Assembly: GCA_002450985.1 (NCBI GenBank)
Contig: DKBA01000260.1
Coordinates: 7,509-12,508 of the forward strand
Origin: Acidimicrobiia bacterium UBA6912
GTDB lineage: Bacteria > Actinomycetota > Acidimicrobiia > Spongiisociales > UBA5794
Reading direction: 5' to 3'
Length of the DNA stretch: 5,000 nt
The position numbers were made by a program, and so were the translations under genes. The notes under the pieces were generated by a model. The model was not told the DNA's origin. It was given only the letters and a program-made list of their open reading frames with translations, and ran no database searches. Shown piece by piece: positions 1 to 5,000 of the stretch (position 1 is its first letter; each line of letters opens with the position of its first letter).

Positions 1-495
1 CCCGAGGCGCAGCTCGATCGGTTCCTGCTGAAGGTGCTCGTGCCGTTCCCCGCCGTCGACGAGCTGGTGGCCATCCTCCAGCGGACCACGAGCGACGCCG
101 TCGCCGAGGTGCGGCCCGTTGCGACCGGCAGTGTCCTCAACGAGATGATCGGCCTGGTGCGCCAGGTGCCCGCTGCGTCCCACCTGCTGGAGTACGCCTC
201 GCTCCTCGTCGTGGCGAGCCATCCCAGACGACCCGGCGGCGCCCCGATGGTCGACAAGTACGTGCGATTCGGCGCCAGCCCCCGGGCGGCGCAGGCCATG
301 GTGCTCGCCGGCAAGGCGCGAGCGCTCATCGAGGGCAGGCTCAACCTCGCCGCCGACGACATCAGGGCGGTGGCACCGCTGGCGTTGCGCCACCGCCTCG
401 TGCTCGGCTACGAAGCGGTGGCCGACGGCGTCGCCCCCGACACCATCATCGCCGAGGTGCTCGCCGCCCATCCGGCGCCACCCGCAGGAGCCTGA
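1..495 (+). CDS. MoxR-family AAA+ ATPase, C-terminal part (5' end outside the window)
   Basis: The reading frame is open from base 1 and ends at TGA 493-495, giving 164 residues. MoxR ATPases are usually about 310-340 residues, so roughly the first half, with Walker A and most of the ATPase core, lies upstream. The visible part opens with PEAQLDRF, the conserved MoxR segment at the end of the AAA+ core. It then runs through the helical lid, with GASPRA (visible residues 91-96, the sensor-2 region), the DDI motif (119-121) and LRHRL (129-133), all typical of the family. MoxR proteins are cytosolic ATPases thought to act as chaperones or remodelling factors for partners with VWA domains, and such partners follow directly here. 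The stop codon shares one base with the next gene's ATG, so the genes are co-translated. There are no cysteines in this part. The family call is secure; the specific substrate is unknown. Confidence 0.95.
   Translation, partial: PEAQLDRFLLKVLVPFPAVDELVAILQRTTSDAVAEVRPVATGSVLNEMIGLVRQVPAASHLLEYASLLVVASHPRRPGGAPMVDKYVRFGASPRAAQAMVLAGKARALIEGRLNLAADDIRAVAPLALRHRLVLGYEAVADGVAPDTIIAEVLAAHPAPPAGA
486..490 (+). promoter_or_regulatory. Ribosome binding site of the DUF58 gene
   Basis: AGGAG lies inside the last codons of the MoxR gene, four bases before ATG 495. The spacing is short but the match to the Shine-Dalgarno consensus is good. It supports ATG 495 as the start, together with the TGATG stop/start overlap. 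Confidence 0.6.
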
Positions 496-1361
496 TGCTG
501 CTCGACGCCCCCCTCCGCTCCCGGCTCGATCGGCTCGCCCTCCAGGGGAAGCGGCGGGTGCGAGGCGTCTGGAGCGGGCGCAACCGCTCGGTGCGGCTGG
601 GAGAGAGCCTCGACTTCGCCGACTACCGGGAGTACTTCCCCGGGGATGACTTCCGCCGCATCGACTACAACCTGTGGGCGCGGCTCGGCGTGGTGCTCAT
701 CCGTCTGTTCGAGGCCGAGGACGAGATGCCGCTGTCGGTGGTGGTCGACACGTCGGCCTCGATGGGGTTCGGCGCAAAGTTCCCGACCGCCCAGCGGCTG
801 GCGGCGATGGTCGCATACCTCGCCCTCGCCTCGGGTGAGCGAGTCCGCCTCCTCACAGTGCCTGCCGCCGGGCGTCCCGCTCTCCAGGGGCCGTGGGCGC
901 GTCACGTCGCTGCGTGGCCGCGCACCGAGGCGTGGCTGGAGGCGCTGCAGACCGGTGGCGGCACCGATCTCCCCGCCGCGGCCCGCCTCATGGCGGCGCC
1001 AGGGGCCCACCGCGGGCCCGTGGTGCTGGTCAGCGATCTGCTGACCGACGACTGGGGCGCGGCCATCGACGTGCTGGGCACCATCGGTGGTGGCGTCGTG
1101 CTCCACGTGCTCGACCCCGCGGAGCTCGAGCCCGAGATGACCGGCGACCTGACACTGCGCGACGTCGAGACCGGACGCGAGGTGCAGGTGTCGGTGAGCG
1201 ACGCCGCCTTGCAGCGCTACCGGGAGCGGGTGGACCGCTTCCTGGGCGATGCGGCCGTCCGGTCGCAGCGGGCGGGCATGGACTACGTGGCGGTGCGCGC
1301 CGCACCCGGCGCCGTCGACGCCGCACTGCGCGATCTCGTGTCGGGAGGCTGGGTGCGGTGA
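495..1361 (+). CDS. DUF58 protein with a VWA-type MIDAS site
   Basis: This is a 288-residue protein of the DUF58 family, the usual neighbour of MoxR ATPases. The family signature is clear: SLDFADYREYFPGDD (residues 38-52), RRIDYN (54-59, where most relatives have IDWN) and RLFEAEDE (70-77). A VWA-like fold follows. Its metal-ion-dependent adhesion site is complete: DTSAS at 85-89, Thr157 in GGGTDL, and Asp181 in LVSDLL. No signal peptide or membrane segment is visible, so it is the short, soluble form and probably works in the cytosol, unlike longer DUF58 proteins that begin with two membrane helices. The start is set by the overlap with the MoxR stop and an AGGAG just upstream. Its TGA lies within the GTGA that starts the next gene. 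By family precedent it probably binds the MoxR ATPase or presents a client to it; that role is inferred. No cysteines are present. Confidence 0.95.
   Translation: MLLDAPLRSRLDRLALQGKRRVRGVWSGRNRSVRLGESLDFADYREYFPGDDFRRIDYNLWARLGVVLIRLFEAEDEMPLSVVVDTSASMGFGAKFPTAQRLAAMVAYLALASGERVRLLTVPAAGRPALQGPWARHVAAWPRTEAWLEALQTGGGTDLPAAARLMAAPGAHRGPVVLVSDLLTDDWGAAIDVLGTIGGGVVLHVLDPAELEPEMTGDLTLRDVETGREVQVSVSDAALQRYRERVDRFLGDAAVRSQRAGMDYVAVRAAPGAVDAALRDLVSGGWVR
1343..1348 (+). promoter_or_regulatory. Ribosome binding site deciding a GTG start
   Basis: GGGAGG lies nine bases before GTG 1358, within the end of the DUF58 gene. It decides the start of the BatA-like gene, because the same frame stays open for hundreds of bases upstream without any resemblance to a protein. 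From GTG 1358 the product begins at once with a hydrophobic helix, as BatA-like proteins do. Confidence 0.7.
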
Positions 1362-3163
1362 GCCTGATCGCCCCTGCCGCGCTCGGGCTGCTGGCGCTGG
1401 CGGTGCCGCTCATCGTCATGTACATGCTGCGGTCGCGCCGCCGCGGCATCGAGGTGACCAGCACCTTGCTGTGGGAGGACGAGAAAGAGTTCGTGTCGGC
1501 GGCGCTGCCGTGGCAGCGGCTGCGCATCACCGCCGCCCTCGTCCTCCAGCTCCTCGCGCTCGCCCTCTTCGCCATCTTGTTGGCGCGGCCCTTCTTCCGG
1601 GAGACGACGCTGCTCGGGCCGCACACCGTGCTCATCGTCGACACCTCGGGATCGATGGCCCTCGCCGGTCGACTCGACGCGGCGAAGGCGCAGATGCAGT
1701 CGCTCGTCGCGGAGGCGTCGGAGGAGCAGCTCGTGTCCATCGTCGAGGCGGGCGCACGTCCCAGGGTGCTCGCCGCCTTCTCCCGTGATCCCGCCCAGCT
1801 CGCCGCCCTCGTCGACGGGCTGCAGCCGGGTGGCGGCACCGAGGACCTCGAGGGGGCGCTGCGGCTCGCCAGAGGGCTCGCCACACCCGACCGTCCCACC
1901 TCCCTGCTCTTCCTGTCCGACGGGGGGCCGGCACAGGTCCTCGACGAGCCGGTGACCGACGCCCGCCACGTCCTCTTCGATGCCTCCGGCGACAACCTCG
2001 CGGTGACCGGGCTCGGCACCAACCCGGTCGGCGAGGGACCGGCCCGCATCTTCGTCGAGGTGGCCTCGTTCTCGCCGCGCACCGAGGACGTCGCCGTGGC
2101 GATGACGGTCGACGGGCTGGACGTCGGGACGCTGCGGCTGGCCGTTCCCCCGGGCGAGCGGCGCCGGGAGGTGCTCGCCGTCGACGCCGGGCCCGGCCAG
2201 GTGGTCGAGGCGGCGATCGTCGGCGACGCCGACGCCAACCCGCTGGACGACGCCGCCGCGGTGGTGCTGACCGGCACGGCCTCGCTCGGCGTGACCGTCG
2301 TCGGTGAGGGTTCCCCCTTCCTCGATGCGCTGGTTGCGGCGACGCCGGGGGTGACCGTTCCGCAAGGACGGCCGCCAGACGTCGTCGTCGTCGACGGGGG
2401 CAGCCCCGACCTGGTCGACCGGCCCGCTTGGCTCATCCATCCCGAGGTACCGCCCGCCGGCGTGCGGCTCGAAGGCGTGGTCGACAATCCTCGCATCACC
2501 TTTGCCCGGTCCGGCGAGCCGCTGCTCGAGGGCCTCGACTTCACGGAGGTGGCCATCGCCCGCGCCGACATCGTGGCCGCTCCGGGCTGGCTGCCCATCC
2601 TCAGCGCCGGGGACGTTCCCCTCATCCTGCTCGGCGAGATCGATGGCCATCGTGTCGCCTACTTCACGTTCGACGTCGTCGCCTCGAACCTCCCCGTACA
2701 GGTCGCTTTCCCGATCCTCGGTGCGCGGATCCTCGATTGGCTCGGCGGCAGCCGGCTCGGCACGGCGGCCACGGCCGATGCCGGCGCGCCGCTCGCCCTC
2801 ACCCCGCCGGACGGTGCGACCAGCCGGGTCACCCGCCCGGACGGCGTGGTGCAAGAGGTCGCGGCGGATGTCATCGAGTACGTGCGAACCGAGCTCCCCG
2901 GTGTGTACCGGGTCGACTACGTGAAGGGCGACGGCGAGGTGATCCCGGGCGCGACCGCAACTCGCCGCTTCGCCGCCGGCGAGGCGGCAGGTGCGGCGCG
3001 GCGTATCGCCGTCGTCGAGCCCGGCGGTGCCGCCGGCGAGGAGGCGACGCTGGTGCGCGAGTGGGCGCCCGCGCTCATCGCGCTGCTTCTCGCCCTCGTG
3101 CTCCTCGAGTGGTGGGTCGCCTTCGGCCGGCCGCGGCCGCGGCGGCGCGTGGTGGCGACATGA
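1358..3163 (+). CDS. BatA-like membrane protein with a VWA domain
   Basis: This 601-residue protein starts at GTG. The N-terminus matches the BatA/aerotolerance-regulator N-terminal type: a membrane helix at about 4-23, a basic loop (RSRRRG, then STLLWEDE and PWQRLR), and a second helix at about 57-77. A VWA domain follows with a complete MIDAS: DTSGS at 95-99, Thr161 in GGGTEDL, and Asp188 in FLSDGG. Residues about 213-307 look like a beta-sandwich ending in NPLDD (294-298). Residues about 309-462 look like a Rossmann or amidotransferase-like fold without catalytic residues, ending in a segment typical of these proteins (WLPIL 411-415, DWL 460-462). A last membrane helix at about 570-587 is followed by a basic tail. 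By the positive-inside rule the VWA and middle parts face outward and the C-terminus is cytosolic. It overlaps both neighbours by four bases. The Bat role in aerotolerance was proposed in Bacteroides and should not be assumed here. Confidence 0.92.
   Translation: MSLIAPAALGLLALAVPLIVMYMLRSRRRGIEVTSTLLWEDEKEFVSAALPWQRLRITAALVLQLLALALFAILLARPFFRETTLLGPHTVLIVDTSGSMALAGRLDAAKAQMQSLVAEASEEQLVSIVEAGARPRVLAAFSRDPAQLAALVDGLQPGGGTEDLEGALRLARGLATPDRPTSLLFLSDGGPAQVLDEPVTDARHVLFDASGDNLAVTGLGTNPVGEGPARIFVEVASFSPRTEDVAVAMTVDGLDVGTLRLAVPPGERRREVLAVDAGPGQVVEAAIVGDADANPLDDAAAVVLTGTASLGVTVVGEGSPFLDALVAATPGVTVPQGRPPDVVVVDGGSPDLVDRPAWLIHPEVPPAGVRLEGVVDNPRITFARSGEPLLEGLDFTEVAIARADIVAAPGWLPILSAGDVPLILLGEIDGHRVAYFTFDVVASNLPVQVAFPILGARILDWLGGSRLGTAATADAGAPLALTPPDGATSRVTRPDGVVQEVAADVIEYVRTELPGVYRVDYVKGDGEVIPGATATRRFAAGEAAGAARRIAVVEPGGAAGEEATLVREWAPALIALLLALVLLEWWVAFGRPRPRRRVVAT
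3160..3163 (+). other. ATGA stop/start overlap without a clear ribosome binding site
   Basis: The TGA of the BatA-like gene (3161-3163) overlaps the ATG of the next gene (3160-3162). Upstream there is only a weak GGTGG (3151-3155) and no good Shine-Dalgarno match. Translation of the fourth gene therefore probably depends on ribosomes finishing the third, which would link the amounts of the two membrane proteins. That dependence is inferred. Confidence 0.6.
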
Positions 3164-5000
3164 GGCTTCAGCACCCATGGGCGCTTGCGCTGCTCCCCGT
3201 TGCGCTCGCCGTGGTGTGGCTCGTCGCCCGTCGCGGTCACCGGGTCGTCGGGCCGCGCCAGCTCCGTATCGCGACGATCGTGCGCGGCGTCGGCGTGGGG
3301 CTGCTCGTGCTTGCGCTCGGCCTGCCGCTGCTGGTGCTCGGATCGAACACCCGGAGCGTCGTCATCCTCCTCGACCGGTCCGCATCCATCACATCTTCGG
3401 CTCGAGGCGCCCAAGACGCCTACCTCGCCGCAGCCGTCGCCGCGGCGGGACCAGAAGACGTGACAGCCGTGGCCGTGTTCGGTCGCGACGTGCGGCTCGA
3501 CCGGGCGCTCACCACCGAGCCCGACCCCGGTCCGGTGCGAACGGTGATCGATGCGGCGGCGACCGATCTCGGTGGCGCACTGCGCGCCGCTGCCGCCGTG
3601 CTCCCCACCGAGGGCTCGCGGCGCATCGTCGTTCTCACCGATGGGGTCGAGACCACGGGGAGCGCCCGGGCTGCCGCCGCCGAGCTGAGGGATGCCGGTG
3701 TCGCGGTGGACTTCGTGACCGTCGAGACCGGGCTCAGCTCCGACGTCATCGTGCTCGGCGTCGATGCCCCGGTCACGGCTCGTGTCGGCGACGACGTGCC
3801 GGTGACGGTGCGGCTGAGGTCGACGATCAGCGGCCGAGGCACGGTTGCCGTCACTGCAGGGAACGATGAGCTCGAGGTGCCCGTCGATCTGGTGCCCGGG
3901 ACGCAGGAGGTCGAGGTCACCCTCCCGGCGGAGGCGGCTGGGGTGTTGCGCGTCCGTGCCGAGGTCGCCGCTCCGGCGGACGCCGTGCCGGAGAACGACC
4001 GCGGCGAGGCCCTCGTGCGAGTGCTCGGTCCCGCCAAAGTGGGTGTCGTCGCCGGGAGGATCGGGGAGGGCGACGATCTGGTGCGGGCCCTCGATGCCGG
4101 CGGGCTCGATGCCGAGCCGCTCACCGCCGTGCCGGCCGCCGCCGAGCTGCTCGGCTACGACGCCCTCGTGCTGGTGAACGTACCGGCGCCGCAAGACGAC
4201 ATCGCCGCCGACCTCGCCGGCTTCGTCGAGGATCTGGGACGCGGCCTGGTGGTGGTCGGTGGCGATCAGGCCTTCGGGCTGGGCGACTATCAGGACACGT
4301 TGCTCGAGGACCTCCTGCCGGTCACGAGCGACCCTGACGACTTCATCAGGCGCCAGCCGGTCGCCGAGGTGCTCGTCATCGACACGTCTGGCTCGATGGC
4401 GGCGTGCCACTGCGACGACACCACCAACCGCAACGACTTCGACACCGGAGGCATCAACAAGACGGACATCTCCCGCGCCGGCGCCGGGCTGGCGATCGGC
4501 GCGCTTCAGCCCACCGACCGGGTGGGGGTGCTGGCCTTCACGTCGGGCACCCGATGGGCGCTGCCGCTCGCCGAGAAACCGACCGGCGACGCGGTCGCCT
4601 CCGCGCTCGCCACGCTCACTCCTCAGGGCGACACCGAGATCTCGGCGGCGCTGCGCGAGGCGCTGGATGCGCTGCGCGACGCTCCCGAGGAGATCCGTCA
4701 CATCGTCCTGTTCACGGACGGCTGGGGCGATGACGCCGACCTGCTCACGGTGGCGCAGGACATCGCCGCCGAGGGCATCACGCTGTCGGTGCTCGGGACG
4801 GGTGAGGGGACCGGTGAGACGCTGCGCCGGATGGCGTCGCTCGGCGGTGGTCAGTTCTACCCGGGTCGGGATCTCGAGTCGGTGCCGGAGGTGTTCGTGG
4901 AGGAGACGCTGCGGGTGGCCCGGCCGCTCGTCGCCGAGGGCTCCTTCGTGCCCGCCCTCGGTGCCGCATCGCAGGTGACGGCGGGGCTCACCGCAGCACC
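3160..5000 (+). CDS. Membrane protein with two VWA domains and a glutamine-amidotransferase-like domain (3' end outside the window)
   Basis: The frame is open from ATG 3160 to the window end, giving 613 residues with no stop. Order of parts: a membrane helix at about 6-23, a basic loop (RRGHR, RQLR), and a second helix at about 43-61. VWA domain 1 follows, with a complete MIDAS (DRSAS 72-76, Thr135, Asp161 in LTDG). A beta-rich part spans about 195-290. A class-I glutamine-amidotransferase-like part covers about 291-398, with YDALVLVN (333-340) and GGDQAFGLGDY (367-377). VWA domain 2 starts at about 402, with a complete MIDAS (DTSGS 408-412, Thr492, Asp520 in FTDG). The amidotransferase-like part has no cysteine, so it cannot be an ordinary glutaminase. 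The only cysteines are in CHC at 416-418, right after MIDAS 2. The basic loop predicts that the VWA domains lie outside the membrane. The order fits large VWA/amidotransferase-like proteins found at the end of MoxR operons, usually 800-950 residues (from memory), so about a third may be missing. The function is unknown; a role as a sensor or scaffold is inference. Confidence 0.92.
   Translation, partial: MRLQHPWALALLPVALAVVWLVARRGHRVVGPRQLRIATIVRGVGVGLLVLALGLPLLVLGSNTRSVVILLDRSASITSSARGAQDAYLAAAVAAAGPEDVTAVAVFGRDVRLDRALTTEPDPGPVRTVIDAAATDLGGALRAAAAVLPTEGSRRIVVLTDGVETTGSARAAAAELRDAGVAVDFVTVETGLSSDVIVLGVDAPVTARVGDDVPVTVRLRSTISGRGTVAVTAGNDELEVPVDLVPGTQEVEVTLPAEAAGVLRVRAEVAAPADAVPENDRGEALVRVLGPAKVGVVAGRIGEGDDLVRALDAGGLDAEPLTAVPAAAELLGYDALVLVNVPAPQDDIAADLAGFVEDLGRGLVVVGGDQAFGLGDYQDTLLEDLLPVTSDPDDFIRRQPVAEVLVIDTSGSMAACHCDDTTNRNDFDTGGINKTDISRAGAGLAIGALQPTDRVGVLAFTSGTRWALPLAEKPTGDAVASALATLTPQGDTEISAALREALDALRDAPEEIRHIVLFTDGWGDDADLLTVAQDIAAEGITLSVLGTGEGTGETLRRMASLGGGQFYPGRDLESVPEVFVEETLRVARPLVAEGSFVPALGAASQVTAGLTAA

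Noticed and set aside
893..1357. Upstream extension of the BatA-like reading frame by about 155 codons
   Set aside because: It overlaps the well-supported DUF58 gene, translates to an Arg/Gly/Ala-rich sequence with no family resemblance, and GTG 1358 has a good ribosome binding site and begins the expected membrane helix.
2381..2392. Four GTC codons in a row (GTC repeat)
   Set aside because: It encodes a valine beta strand within the BatA-like protein and is explained by codon preference, not by a repeat element.
2991..3869. Plus-strand open frame of about 290 codons across the third/fourth gene junction
   Set aside because: The product is mainly Arg, Ala and Gly with no domain signal, and it overlaps the conserved frames of genes 3 and 4.
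1030..4701. Long open frames on the minus strand (about 530 to 630 codons at 1030-2625, 1283-3178 and 2917-4701)
   Set aside because: Stop codons are rare in such GC-rich DNA. The products are low-complexity, rich in Arg/Ser/Thr or His/Glu/Gly, have no recognisable motifs, and lie antisense to genes with clear family motifs.
4259..4978. Plus-strand open frame of about 240 codons near the window end
   Set aside because: It is out of frame with the VWA domain 2 motifs of the fourth gene and gives an Arg/Ser/Thr-rich product typical of a shadow frame.

Overview
The window is a GC-rich (roughly 70 % G+C by eye), fully coding stretch on the + strand. It looks like a high-GC actinobacterium, perhaps Acidimicrobiia-like; that is inferred from base composition, third-position G/C and gene content, with no marker gene to fix it. 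No intergenic space, RNA gene, mobile element, CRISPR array, promoter or terminator is visible.

Layout: four genes in one tight series. (1) Bases 1-495 are the C-terminal half of a MoxR-family AAA+ ATPase whose start lies upstream. (2) Bases 495-1361 encode a short, soluble DUF58 protein with a von Willebrand factor A (VWA)-type metal site. (3) Bases 1358-3163 encode a BatA-like membrane protein: two N-terminal membrane helices, a VWA domain, a beta-rich part, a Rossmann-like part and a C-terminal membrane helix. (4) Bases 3160 to the window end encode the first 613 residues of a large membrane protein with two VWA domains around a glutamine-amidotransferase-like domain; its end lies downstream. 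The stop and start codons overlap at all three junctions (by 1, 4 and 4 bases), so the genes are almost certainly one operon with coupled translation.

Together they form a MoxR/VWA operon. In this family of operons a MoxR ATPase is thought to act as a chaperone or remodelling enzyme with VWA partners, whose metal-dependent adhesion sites (MIDAS) bind protein ligands. Here the ATPase and the DUF58 protein should be cytosolic. The VWA domains of the two membrane proteins are predicted to lie outside the membrane by the positive-inside rule. All four MIDAS sites are complete. The substrate of the system cannot be read from the sequence. The oddest detail is a Cys-His-Cys motif placed right after the second MIDAS of gene 4; its two cysteines are the only ones in about 1,670 encoded residues.
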